DNA from: Lachnospiraceae bacterium A4
Lineage (GTDB): Bacteria > Bacillota > Clostridia > Lachnospirales > Lachnospiraceae
Reading direction: 5' to 3'
DNA length: 64,000 bases
NCBI GenBank assembly: GCA_000403215.2
Contig: KE159531.1
Span: 18,707-82,706 of the forward strand
Part shown: positions 35,631 to 44,053 of the stretch, one piece after another
Numbering within the stretch: position 1 is the first letter of the stretch
How the letters are laid out: the number at the start of each line of letters is the position of its first letter
Made by a program: the position numbers and the translations under genes
The notes under the pieces: model-generated
The model's input: the letters and a program-made list of their open reading frames with translations, nothing else
Told to the model about the DNA's origin: nothing
Databases searched by the model: none

Positions 35631-36124
35631 TTTTAATGATATATGGGAAGCTATGTTAAAGGCAGCTGTTCTTGAAAATTCCTATAATCTAGTGAAGGAT
35701 TATCCATCCGTAGAGGAGATTAATAAGATGAAACTTCCTAGGCAATATGAAATGAAAATGCACAAAGTTATCAGGCATTATCAAAAAAAAATAAAAGTGA
35801 CAAAATTCATAAAATATGCAGGCAGAGTTGCCTCCTTGTTACTTGTTGCTGCAGGTATTATGTTCACTATTTTGCTGCAGTTTGATGAGGTTCGAGCATC
35901 CTGCAAAAATGTTGTTATTCAAATTTACGAAAGATTTATTCAGTATGATTTTAATTCATCTGACGGTGATAAAGAAATTATAGAAGTCGGATTTGTGCCG
36001 GAAGGATATAAGTTGGAATGTGAAGAGATCAAAAGTGATGGTATGAACATCGTATATAAAAATAATATGGAAGACACCATAAGAATATCCTTTTTTAAGG
36101 ATAATAGAACGATATATTTAGATA

Positions 36125-37733
36125 CTGGTGAGTTGTAAGTTATCAATAAAAAAATAACCCTTCCATATGGTTTTATGGTATCCTATAAGTTGCCAAAATA
36201 AAAAAGGATAAATCCACCAGAAGAGTTATTTCAAATATGAGTTTATCATACTTGCTGGCGGATGACCATACGACTATGTTAAATATTATTGAAAAGATTT
36301 TATGCCATTTTGAATCCTGTTTTTCCCGTAAAGCTGCTTTCCGTTGGTTTGTGATCATCATCACAGGGCTTATGCTCCGTTCGGATAAGCTTGGTGTCAC
36401 TTCCATACTTCGTGACCTTGCCCTTGCCCCGGGCTGCTATGATTCCATGCTTCACTTTTTCAGGGCATCCTCATGGTCATTAGAGGATATCCGAAAACGC
36501 TGGTTCTCTGCTGTCAGACTGTATGCGCCCCTTTACAAGGAAGGGAACTTCCATGTCCTTGTTGGTGACGGGGTAAAGCAGTCAAAAGAAGGACGCCGTA
36601 TGCCGGGGGTGAAGAAGCTATTCCAGGAATCCGAGAATTCTGCAAAACCAGAATACATGCATGGGCATATGTTCGGCGGGCTTGGCATACTGGCCGGGAA
36701 CTTCCGCAGCTGGGCGTGCATCCCCTTAAGCATCCGGCTCCATGACGGGCTCCAGGCTGCCAGGGAATGGAAAGGCGCATCTGTTTCAACTGCCTCTCAT
36801 GTGGTACAGATGGTGGAGGATTCTTATCATGCCGCCCTCACTTTTGGAGACTCCCTGCTCCTGCTGGACAGGTATTTCCTTACTGTGCCAGCCCTTGAAA
36901 AACTCAGGGAATTAAACAACAGCGGGAAAGTACACATGGAAATCGTCACCAAAGCCAAAAAGTCCTGTACCGCGTTCCAAAAGCCTGGTTCCCGAAAACC
37001 TGGCAGGGGCAGGCCGCCCAAAAAGGGGGATGCCGTTCACCTGAAAGGACTGTTCGCCTCCCATAAGGAACAGTTCATGGAAACGGAAACCGAACTCTAT
37101 GGCAAAAAGAAAACGATACGCTATTACAGCATAGATCTTCTTTGGGGGCAGAAGCTGTACCAGGAACTGCGGTTTGTACTGGTAGAAATGGATGGCATCC
37201 AGAGCATTCTGGCAAGCACCAGTCTGGCACTTGATCCGCTATCCATTATCCGGCTTTACAGCTACCGTTTCCGGATCGAATGCACATTTCGTGAACTGAA
37301 ACAGCAGACAGGCGCATTCTGTTATCACTTTTGGTCAAAGCACATGCCGAAACTAAGCTACTACCAAAAGAAAGGGGAACCCACACCCTTAGAGCGTGTG
37401 GAGGATGAAAGATCACGTAAAAAAATACTGAAAACGGTACGTGCCATTGAAGTGCATATGGAACTGTCCTGCATCGCAATGGGGATACTACAGACCCTTT
37501 CCATCCGTTTTATTGGAAAGGTTTGTTCCAGTCAGATCCGTTACCAAAGGACACCATCCAAAGGAAGGGTTTCCGAAGCAGCCCTTATGCACTATTTCCG
37601 GAAACATTTTTTCCGCCTTTTGGAGCAAAAGCCTAAATCATACATAACACAGATAATTCATGAGCTACAGGAAGAGTCAGAAAAACACTGGGATTTTCTG
37701 GCTTCTTAGTGGTACAAACTTTTAACTCACAAG
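36125..37733 (+). mobile_element. 1609-bp IS, copy 2, inverted relative to copy 1
   Basis: The ends CTGGTGAGTTGTAAGTT and, on the other strand, CTTGTGAGTTAAAAGTT match copy 1. The flanks repeat TTAGATA at 36118-36124 and 37734-37740. Matched flanks on both copies mean that no inversion between them has been fixed since insertion. It interrupts the DUF4367 gene. Confidence 0.92.
36237..37709 (+). CDS. DDE transposase of the 1609-bp IS (copy 2)
   Basis: This is the same 490-residue enzyme as at 2766-4238, with Ser in place of Pro in KPGSRKPGRGRPPKK. The proposed catalytic residues (VGDGVKQS, LLLDRYFLT, IECTFRELKQQ) are intact. It lies in the same direction as the gene it interrupts. Near identity of the two copies means recent movement within this genome or arrival together. 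Confidence 0.87.
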   Translation: MSLSYLLADDHTTMLNIIEKILCHFESCFSRKAAFRWFVIIITGLMLRSDKLGVTSILRDLALAPGCYDSMLHFFRASSWSLEDIRKRWFSAVRLYAPLYKEGNFHVLVGDGVKQSKEGRRMPGVKKLFQESENSAKPEYMHGHMFGGLGILAGNFRSWACIPLSIRLHDGLQAAREWKGASVSTASHVVQMVEDSYHAALTFGDSLLLLDRYFLTVPALEKLRELNNSGKVHMEIVTKAKKSCTAFQKPGSRKPGRGRPPKKGDAVHLKGLFASHKEQFMETETELYGKKKTIRYYSIDLLWGQKLYQELRFVLVEMDGIQSILASTSLALDPLSIIRLYSYRFRIECTFRELKQQTGAFCYHFWSKHMPKLSYYQKKGEPTPLERVEDERSRKKILKTVRAIEVHMELSCIAMGILQTLSIRFIGKVCSSQIRYQRTPSKGRVSEAALMHYFRKHFFRLLEQKPKSYITQIIHELQEESEKHWDFLAS

Positions 37734-37949
37734 TTAGATAATGAACATTATTTAATTAGCGATGTCCAGTTCAATAATTTAAAAGGGGAATTTTTTGAAG
37801 CTCAATCGGAAGGTTTTAAAAATTATGTTACATGGAGTACCGAAAACGGATGTGTCTATATAGCCTCATGTTTGGATTTCGATACTATGATAAAAATTGC
37901 AGAAAATATAAAATAGTTTGTAGAAAAATAATAATTTGGTGCGTTAATA

Positions 37950-37987
37950 AATACATAGGTAAATAAAAAGTTACCTATGTATTTTTA
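37950..37987 (+). terminator. terminator of the XRE/sigma/anti-sigma operon
   Basis: AATACATAGGTAA (37950-37962) pairs with TTACCTATGTATT (37971-37983) around an 8-base loop, followed by T residues. Confidence 0.82.
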
Positions 37988-38013
37988 TAGAAAGCTGAAA
38001 GGAGAAATTTTTA

Positions 38014-38475
38014 ATGAAATTTAAATCCATTTTTACCATTGTTGCATCTTTTCTCATTGCGACAACAGAATTTATGTCAGGGTCAATAGTATTTGCCGAA
38101 GAAAAACTGAATACTACTCAAATGCAAGAAAATGACTATGGGATAGTTGAAACACTAAGTCCGCGATTTACGTATATAGAAAGTGCTGATATCGGAGTGT
38201 ATCCTAGTGCTTCCGGCGTAACATACTCCATGAATATATGGGGAATTTCAGAAGTTACAGGCGTTTCAGGAACAATGACTCTGTATAAGCAAGATACAAG
38301 TGGTAATTATGATAAAAAGGATTCAGAATATATCAGCCTAAAGGGTAATGAGCTTCAGTATGAAGGTAGTTTCAAGTCATATGGTCCAGGGAACTATAAA
38401 CTTGAATTTTCTGGTACAGTACACGCAAAATCTGGTTCGGAATCTGTTACATTTCGAAATTACAATTCTTATTAA
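38014..38475 (+). CDS. small secreted protein upstream of agr locus 2
   Basis: A Sec signal peptide (MKFKSIFTIVASFLIATTEF, cut near FA/EEK) precedes a mature domain of about 120 residues. That domain is rich in Ser, Gly, Tyr and Thr with alternating beta patterns (GVTYSMNIWGISEVTGVSGT, then YKLEFSGTVHAKSGSESVTF). No Cys is present in the mature part. It resembles small secreted beta-sandwich proteins of Clostridia (possibly DUF6147-like). GAAAGGAG precedes the ATG. It lies 150 bp before the agr2 regulator and may be co-regulated. Confidence 0.72.
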   Translation: MKFKSIFTIVASFLIATTEFMSGSIVFAEEKLNTTQMQENDYGIVETLSPRFTYIESADIGVYPSASGVTYSMNIWGISEVTGVSGTMTLYKQDTSGNYDKKDSEYISLKGNELQYEGSFKSYGPGNYKLEFSGTVHAKSGSESVTFRNYNSY

Positions 38476-38627
38476 AAACTGATTTTTTGATGAGCTCGTT
38501 TCCGGATTTTAGCATGCTATTCTGGAAATGAGCCCAGTAGTCAAAAACTTAGATTCTTATGAACATTAAACTGGATATTGTCAGAACATTGCGAACTTTT
38601 AAGATAAATCAGCGAGGAGGAATGCTT

Positions 38628-39359
38628 ATGATAAAGGTTGCTATTTGTGATGATGAAAACATGATTGCCAGTCAGATTGATAATATGATCTTAACAATAT
38701 GCCAAAAAGAAAATATATCTGTAGACACAGATGTATTTTATGGCGGCAGTTCTTTGGAAAAAGAAATGCTATCGGGGACTAAATACGACTTGATATATCT
38801 TGATATTCAGATGAAAGATGGTGATGGGATAACAATAGCGAAAAATATCAGAAAGATGGATGAAAATGTATTGCTGATTTATGTATCAGGGTATGACAGA
38901 TATTTAATGGATCTTTTCCGGTTAGATGTATTCACGTTTATTAAAAAGCCTATTGATACAGAACTGTTTGCAAATACCTTTCTGGATGCACATAGGAAAA
39001 TAGGAAATAACAGATTTTATTTTGTTTATCGTTATAAGAATATAGAATATAAAATCCCTTGTATAGATATACTTTATTTTGAAAGCAAGGGTAGAAAAGT
39101 CATTTTATATGGCAAAAGTGGGAGTATAGGATTATTTAATGGTAAATTATCAGATGTAGAAATCCAGGTCACAAATGGAAAAATCCCATATTTAAGAATT
39201 CACCAATCATTTCTTGTGAATTATCATCACATAAAATCACGTTCAAGAACTGAAGTAACACTAACAACTGGAACGAAATTACCGATTAGCGAGGATAGAC
39301 AAAAAACTTTTGGAGAACAATACAATAAAATAATAGGAGATGAAGTACATTTTTTATAA
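38628..39359 (+). CDS. agrA: AgrA-type LytTR response regulator (locus 2)
   Basis: The receiver domain has AICDDENM at its start and phospho-Asp59 in LIYLDIQMKDGDG. The LytTR domain (about 135-235) contains CIDILYFESKGRKVILYGKS and LRIHQSFLVNYHHIKSRSRT. ATG 38628 is chosen over 38559 and 38622 because GAGGAGG lies 8 bases upstream. It is colinear with kinase, agrD2 and agrB2. The proposed target is the TTGACAG repeat pair before agrD2. It is clearly paralogous to the locus 1 regulator, so cross-talk is possible. Confidence 0.93.
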   Translation: MIKVAICDDENMIASQIDNMILTICQKENISVDTDVFYGGSSLEKEMLSGTKYDLIYLDIQMKDGDGITIAKNIRKMDENVLLIYVSGYDRYLMDLFRLDVFTFIKKPIDTELFANTFLDAHRKIGNNRFYFVYRYKNIEYKIPCIDILYFESKGRKVILYGKSGSIGLFNGKLSDVEIQVTNGKIPYLRIHQSFLVNYHHIKSRSRTEVTLTTGTKLPISEDRQKTFGEQYNKIIGDEVHFL

Positions 39360-39535
39360 ATGCAGAAAAGAACATGAAAGTAATTTTGACTACAAATTAC
39401 GTATTCTTAGCGGGGAGTGGGAAATATCATATTAGTAACGTATAATTGTGAATTACAGATAATTGAGTTTTTAAAATGACGGTTAGATTAAGAATTATTG
39501 CAGGTGGTCTGATAGGCTGTCATGAGGTTAAGTAG

Positions 39536-40810
39536 ATGAGTAATTACATACTAAATATAGCAATGGTTATAACAACAATGTGGATTGTCAGAAGATTCTG
39601 GGATATATTTTATGAAAAAAAGAAAACTTCGTTTTGGATTGTGATGATATGGATAATCTTTGGATTATTTCAAACTTATTTGCACATAAAACAGGAAGAT
39701 GCAAATATGCTGATGACATTTTGCAATATTATGTTGATTTTGTTGATAGCAATTCTGGGATATCATTGTACTGGAAATCGAAAGTACTTTCTGGTGGTAG
39801 TCTTTTCGGTAGTATGGGCATTAACAGAATTTTTAGTATTTTTTGTTTTATATCTTATTTTGGAACCGACAGAAAGAATGTATAATATGGGGGCAGTCAT
39901 TACTAAAATATTAATGATAATATTTGTATATGTAATATCGTCGTATTGGAATAGACAGAAGGGAGAGTTTGTGCCCAATTATTACTACTTATATTTATTG
40001 TCTTTTCCTATTGGAAGTATTTATATTTCTTTCAGTGTATTTTATTATACGAAAAGTCATACGTTATCCGCAATTGCCATTATGATAATTCTTCTTGTAT
40101 TTAATGTTATGATTTTTGAATTGTATACAAAGATGAACGAAATGTTTATGAATGAGTGTGATAAAGCAGTATATGCACAGCAGATCGACATTATATCTGG
40201 GAATACTGCAGAGCAAAAAAGAATCATGGAAGAATTTTATAATGAAAAACATAATTTGGAAAATAAACTTATCTCACTAAAAGGATATATTGAGAAGGGT
40301 GATATTGATGGTATAATTGAAAATCTGAATATTATTATCAAGAATAACCAATATGCAGAAAAAATTTCCAACAGTGGAAAAAGTACAGTGGATGCTATAA
40401 TAAATTTCAAGTTTGCAGCTGCAAGTAAATTCGATATAAAATTCAGTTTAAAAATATTTATACCAAATGAATTGCCCATAGATATTTGTGATATAGGTAT
40501 TATTCTTGGTAATGCGATAGATAATGCAATCGAGGCTGTAAGGGAGTGCAGATATCAAAAGAAAATAATTGAGATATCAATGGGGGTAAAAAAGGAAGCA
40601 TGGGTTGTTGTAATAAAAAATCCGTATGAGCATAAAATAGAAAAAAACCGGACTGGAATACCCGTTTCTACTAAAAAGGAAAAACAGAGGCACGGTTATG
40701 GCCTAAAATCCATAATGAGAATTGCAGATAAATACCAAGGTGAAGTAGTGATTGAAACGAAAGATGGTATTTTTTCTTTAATAATAGTATTAAATTTCGG
40801 GGAATTTTGA
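39536..40810 (+). CDS. agrC: AgrC-type sensor histidine kinase (locus 2)
   Basis: About six membrane segments fill residues 1-205, followed by a coiled linker, the phospho-acceptor His in FYNEKHNLENKLISLKGYI, and a GHKL ATPase domain (N box IILGNAIDNAIEAV, G box RHGYGLKSIMRIAD). The start has GAGG upstream. The predicted ligand is the CMVFF thiolactone. The gene ends at the start of the agrD2 operator, so agrD2-agrB2 can be transcribed both by read-through and from their own promoter. Confidence 0.92.
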   Translation: MSNYILNIAMVITTMWIVRRFWDIFYEKKKTSFWIVMIWIIFGLFQTYLHIKQEDANMLMTFCNIMLILLIAILGYHCTGNRKYFLVVVFSVVWALTEFLVFFVLYLILEPTERMYNMGAVITKILMIIFVYVISSYWNRQKGEFVPNYYYLYLLSFPIGSIYISFSVFYYTKSHTLSAIAIMIILLVFNVMIFELYTKMNEMFMNECDKAVYAQQIDIISGNTAEQKRIMEEFYNEKHNLENKLISLKGYIEKGDIDGIIENLNIIIKNNQYAEKISNSGKSTVDAIINFKFAAASKFDIKFSLKIFIPNELPIDICDIGIILGNAIDNAIEAVRECRYQKKIIEISMGVKKEAWVVVIKNPYEHKIEKNRTGIPVSTKKEKQRHGYGLKSIMRIADKYQGEVVIETKDGIFSLIIVLNFGEF

Positions 40811-40867
40811 CAGCAATTTTCGGATTATTGACAGTTTGTCTTGAAAATAGTGTAGTAGGTATATACT
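40801..40867 (+). promoter_or_regulatory. agrD2 promoter with TTGACAG direct repeats
   Basis: GGAATTTTGACAG starts at 40801 and CGGATTATTGACAG at 40821. The TTGACAG cores (40807 and 40828) are exactly 21 bp apart. The -10 box TATACT begins at 40862, so the boxes begin 61 and 41 bases before it, the same geometry as at agrD1. It overlaps the kinase stop codon. Confidence 0.65.
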
Positions 40868-40898
40868 AATATAAAAAAGGAAGGGAGGAAGATTTACT

Positions 40899-41045
40899 AT
40901 GAAAACTCAGGATAAAAAAGTAGCAGCAAAGGCATTGACTGTGATTGCCAATCATGCTCTTTCCGTAGCAGCAAACAGCAGGTGTATGGTATTCTTTCAT
41001 CAGCCTAAACAGCCGGATGAAGTAAAGAAATTCAGAAGGTTCTGA
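40899..41045 (+). CDS. agrD: AgrD-type autoinducer precursor (locus 2)
   Basis: This 48-residue peptide follows AAGGGAGGAAG. It has an amphipathic leader (AAKALTVIANHALSVAAN), a core Cys29 in SRCMVFFHQPKQP and a basic tail (VKKFRRF). Cutting after Phe33 by AgrB2 would give a ring Cys-Met-Val-Phe-Phe with the two aromatic residues typical of receptor-binding ends. It shares length, SRCM and HQPKQP with AgrD1 but differs at ring positions 3-5, the pattern expected for two specificity groups. It ends 2 bp before agrB2. Confidence 0.92.
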   Translation: MKTQDKKVAAKALTVIANHALSVAANSRCMVFFHQPKQPDEVKKFRRF

Positions 41046-41047
41046 TT

Positions 41048-41614
41048 ATGGAAAGGACAGCTAAATTTTTAGCAGACTACATAATAAAAAAAGGCACGGT
41101 GGAGGAAACAGATCGAAAAGTATATGAATATGGTTTTCTGGTATCAATGGAACTGGGGCTGTTTGTTTTGTTCTGTATATCCATGTTCCTATATCTGCAT
41201 ATGGTTATAGAAGGCATCCTTTTTTTAGTATTTTTTATACCGCTGAGATCATATGCTGGAGGACTTCATTTAAATAGATTTCATTCCTGTTTTATACTGT
41301 CGTGCCTGACAGTAGGAAGTATTCTGATAATGGTTAAAAACTTTTGTATTCCCATAACTGCCACGCTTCCTATTTTTGGGGTTTTGGTAATATGCGTGTA
41401 TGTTTTGTACCCAATTGATCATATCAACCGAAAAACAGACAGTGAGGAAAACAAATACTTCACAAAAAGACTGCAAAGATTTTTAATTATGCATTTGGCA
41501 ATTACGGCAGGCTTTGCCATTTTAAACTATAGTAGATATTTAGTGTTGATTGACATTACGTATATAGTCGTAGTGATTACTATGGCGATAGCAAAATGTA
41601 AGACTTGCAGATAG
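41048..41614 (+). CDS. agrB: AgrB-type peptide processing protease (locus 2)
   Basis: The 188-residue membrane protease has the catalytic His74 (RSYAGGLHLNR) and Cys81 (FHSCFILS) and the DHINRKTDSEENKYF loop typical of the family. It starts 2 bp after the agrD2 stop, so the two are translationally coupled. It is expected to process AgrD2; since the HQPKQP site is shared it might also process AgrD1. A terminator at 41708-41746 closes the operon. Confidence 0.95.
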   Translation: MERTAKFLADYIIKKGTVEETDRKVYEYGFLVSMELGLFVLFCISMFLYLHMVIEGILFLVFFIPLRSYAGGLHLNRFHSCFILSCLTVGSILIMVKNFCIPITATLPIFGVLVICVYVLYPIDHINRKTDSEENKYFTKRLQRFLIMHLAITAGFAILNYSRYLVLIDITYIVVVITMAIAKCKTCR

Positions 41615-41707
41615 TTATATGAATTGAAATTGCTTGCTGGATAGCACAGTTCTTAATAAAAAAGGTTGTAATAACCATGGTAATTGGTAAATGCTATTCC
41701 AAAAAGA

Positions 41708-41746
41708 AAAATAGGAGATAGGATATTTATACCCGTCTCCTATTTT
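41708..41746 (+). terminator. terminator of agr operon 2
   Basis: AAAATAGGAGA (41708-41718) pairs with TCTCCTATTTT (41736-41746) perfectly, extended by GGG/CCC-like pairs inside. It lies 94 bp after agrB2. An 81-codon frame across this hairpin looks spurious. Confidence 0.7.
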
Positions 41747-41894
41747 AATGGAATTTCTTTTATAAAAAAAGTAGATGATACCTCTATGAAAAATAGTATA
41801 CATTATTTTACAGAAAAAGAAATACCTGAATTGCATCTTTATGGGAGGAAGCTATGGCGGCGTGTTTTGCGAGGGAGACCTAGGAGTAAGGAAC

Positions 41895-42051
41895 GATGGC
41901 GAAAGCAAGTGCCATCATATACAACATAGCTAAAACGGTGAAAGCCAATAACCTGAAACCATATGAATACTTCCTGTCAGAGATCCCAAAGCATTTGGAT
42001 GATATTGACCAGAATTTTTGTGAATACCTGCTCCCGTGGTCGTCAAATTAA
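41895..42051 (+). pseudogene. IS66-family transposase, C-terminal remnant
   Basis: The frame encodes AKASAIIYNIAKTVKANNLK, then PYEYFLSEIPKHLDDIDQNF and LLPWS before a TAA. This matches the very end of IS66 transposases (PYxYF..LL..IP.....LLPW). Only about 50 residues remain, so this is a relic of an IS66 element. Upstream bases show no further recognisable part. Confidence 0.75.
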
Positions 42052-42217
42052 TCGTTTTCTTTCGCATAACTCGCATAATAAGCCATCTTGCAGAATAGAT
42101 AGAGAACATTCTATTTATTCGCAAAAGGATAGTTTAACGAATAATAAAAATATTTGTTATAAAATAACAATAATAAAATTATATTATTCACACACACCAT
42201 AGCCCCAAATTTTGGAT

Positions 42218-42264
42218 AAAAGTGGATTCTAAAAATTGAAATGTTTTTGGAATCCACTTTTTTA
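42218..42264. terminator. bidirectional hairpin
   Basis: AAAAGTGGATTC (42218-42229) pairs with GAATCCACTTTT (42250-42261), with T runs on both strands. It probably ends the Rpn-type gene on the minus strand. Confidence 0.75.
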
Positions 42265-42293
42265 ATAAAATACATATCAAAGTTTTTGTATTG

Positions 42294-43196
42294 TCAGTTC
42301 TTTTTCATTTTTAGCCAATAGTTATATTTTTCCCGAAACTGTTCTATGCTGAGATTTAATTTTTGTGCGCCGCGCTGTTCTGTAAAGTCATTTTCGTAGA
42401 CGCAGGAAAATATTGTCTCGGTGCGTCCCTCAGCGCGTCCCTCGGCGCGTCCCTCGGCGCGTCCTTCATCCTTGAACTTTTCCATAGTCTCTGCTTCATT
42501 GTACTCTGTAATACACATTTGTTTCACCTCCGCTTTATTTGCAATCAAAAGCTCTTTTAATTTAGAATCGTCCGGCATATTGTCCAGCGCACTGTCAATT
42601 GCGGTCTCGATATCCATCGTTTCACTATACCTGCGGATTTCTGCTATGAACCATGCATAATCGGACAGCGGCCTGCATGCTGCCATAAGTTCTTTATTTT
42701 TGCCGTAATTGATGTTAATCATCCGCACACGCACCTGTATGTCCGATTCCGCATCGACTGGCTGTCCATCTTCTGTCAGGAAAGCGTCTTTCAGTTCCAA
42801 AATGCTGTCTTCCATATCCTCACGCCCGTTGTAAAAAGTCACGAGCTTAGGGACAGGGAGACGAACCTGTTTTGTGCTGTAGATGTTCAGTTTGTGGAGA
42901 TGGATATATCGGTCATACATGCGTGCAGCATACATCAACTTGCGTACCGGCATATTTGGGTTGTATGTGGACTGCTGTTCATACATGTTTGCGAGATCCG
43001 TGACAAGGAAGGAGAGATCATTCTTCATCCCCATATAGAGGACATCATCCATTGTCATGAACATAATGTCATCCGGATTGGTGTAGGAAGATCCGTTCAC
43101 GGCATTGTAGAGACTCAGTGTCCATTCCTTCCTTTCGGCGTTTCCAAATATAAATGTAAACAGTCGGTCCTTATACTTTGTGTTGATCATTGTCAT
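42294..43196 (-). CDS. Rpn/PD-(D/E)XK nuclease-family transposase-like protein
   Basis: This 300-residue protein begins with the family signature TKYKDRLFTFIFGNAERKEW, then LSLYNAVNGSSYTNPDDI. The usual nuclease core follows: DDVLYMGMKNDLSFLV (acidic residue) and a downstream region in place of the canonical ExK. Rpn-type proteins are recombination-promoting nucleases spread in many copies. Near the C-terminus it has four tandem EGRA repeats (residues about 243-258), coded by 12-bp GCGCGTCCCTCG repeats at 42424-42465. A remnant of a related gene lies at 46120-46440. Confidence 0.85.
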   Translation of the reverse strand: MTMINTKYKDRLFTFIFGNAERKEWTLSLYNAVNGSSYTNPDDIMFMTMDDVLYMGMKNDLSFLVTDLANMYEQQSTYNPNMPVRKLMYAARMYDRYIHLHKLNIYSTKQVRLPVPKLVTFYNGREDMEDSILELKDAFLTEDGQPVDAESDIQVRVRMININYGKNKELMAACRPLSDYAWFIAEIRRYSETMDIETAIDSALDNMPDDSKLKELLIANKAEVKQMCITEYNEAETMEKFKDEGRAEGRAEGRAEGRTETIFSCVYENDFTEQRGAQKLNLSIEQFREKYNYWLKMKKN

Positions 43197-43220
43197 TCTC
43201 TCCTTATACTGTCTGGTATT

Positions 43221-43337
43221 TTATGGCATTGTGTCTATCGTGGCATCTTCTTCATGGAATGTTTTTGCCATTTCGTTAATTACAATGGATGTGTTCCCGT
43301 TTATCCGCAGACTTCCGTTAATAATCAATACTTTCAT
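43221..43337 (-). pseudogene. flavodoxin-family protein, N-terminal remnant
   Basis: From ATG 43337 the frame reads MKVLIINGSLRINGNTSIVI, then NEMAKTFHEEDATIDTMP and stops after 38 residues. This is the phosphate-binding start of NAD(P)H-dependent FMN reductases (LIINGSxRxxGNTS), with the other 130 or more residues missing. It is therefore a truncated relic. Confidence 0.75.
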
Positions 43338-43457
43338 CTACTGTTTCCTCCCATTCCTGTTGCCAATAGTATAACATATTGATACGGATGCCTGCAACCA
43401 GACTTTAAGAACTAATATCCGACTTTCCATCATTCGGTTAATCCGTATGGCTGTGAC

Positions 43458-43676
43458 TTATGTTGCCTGCTGTTTTTCAGCTCCATCAGTATAATCTGCA
43501 GCTTCACGTGGCATAATGATAAGCTGTCCTTCCTTACATTTAACTGTCAGGGACATTCCGGATTCGAATCCCAGTTCTTTCAGCCAGCTGCCTTTTAGCG
43601 TGATCGTCGGGGTGGGCTTATAATGGTATCCTGACTGGTTGTAAACTTTCATGTATCTGTATTCTTTTTTTAACAT
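43458..43676 (-). CDS. SymE-like toxin
   Basis: The 72-residue protein contains the SymE/AbrB-like core TPTITLKGSWLKELGFESGM, then SLTVKCKEGQLIIMPRE. SymE proteins have an AbrB fold and are linked to nucleoid condensation or RNA cleavage; in E. coli an antisense RNA represses the gene. No clear antisense promoter is visible here. Met 43652 is an alternative start. It sits among transposon relics. Confidence 0.75.
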   Translation of the reverse strand: MLKKEYRYMKVYNQSGYHYKPTPTITLKGSWLKELGFESGMSLTVKCKEGQLIIMPREAADYTDGAEKQQAT

Positions 43677-43739
43677 ATATGTGTCCTAGTATAATAATGA
43701 TATAGCAACAAGAGCTATAGTTAATAAGTTACAAAGACA

Positions 43740-44053
43740 AGTCAAACAGATAGCTGAAGGGGAATATTCCTTCCACCATCAGATGCTGTCAATAAAAAGA
43801 TTTATCATGTCTGAGGTTTCCTTAATGCACCAGACAAAATATTGAGGTATAATCATCGAAGGCAGGATCATTGACGTTTCCTCCTTGGGAACCAGTGGTT
43901 TTCCACTGGCCATACCTCTTAGAAAGTCTGTCAGTCCATTCGGTGGTGATTTATGTTTTGGCTGGTTGGGAAGCCCCAGGCTATACCTGTATAAGCCGCT
44001 AGGTTGTGTATCCGCCTTTTGGAAATGGATGCCTGCCGGAAAGGATATATACC
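43740..44053 (+). ncRNA. structured leader of the IS110 element, candidate bridge RNA
   Basis: About 310 bases between the SymE gene and the IS110 recombinase lack a credible ORF but show strong local pairing, for example CCAGTGG-TTTT-CCACTGG at 43891-43908. IS110-group elements are known to encode a bridge RNA in the non-coding end upstream of the recombinase. The exact RNA ends and target-binding loops cannot be set by eye. Confidence 0.4.

Larger units (their letters stand above)
35620..37916 (+). pseudogene. anti-sigma-like DUF4367 protein split by the 1609-bp IS
   Basis: The first part (35620-36124) has a cytoplasmic helical segment, a membrane segment (AGRVASLLLVAAGIMFTILL) and an extracellular DUF4367-like domain ending in FKDNRTIYLD. 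The IS enters here. After it, from the second TTAGATA at 37734, the frame continues as NEHYLISDVQFNNLKGEFFE to AENIK and a stop at 37914-37916. Removing the IS and one 7-bp duplicate restores the frame exactly. It was the last gene of the XRE/sigma operon and presumably held the sigma factor inactive. Confidence 0.87.

Noticed and set aside
2742-37733. 32-kb composite transposon bounded by the two inverted IS copies
   Set aside because: Each copy has its own different target duplication (CACTAATG and TTAGATA), which shows two separate insertions. A composite element would share one duplication at its outer ends.
41684-41929. 81-residue ORF after agrB2
   Set aside because: It runs through the terminator hairpin of the agr2 operon into the IS66 remnant in a different frame and has no family resemblance.
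42363-42660. Plus-strand Ala/Ser/Pro-rich ORFs opposite the Rpn-type gene
   Set aside because: They arise from the 12-bp repeat coding EGRA on the minus strand; the minus-strand frame has full family similarity.
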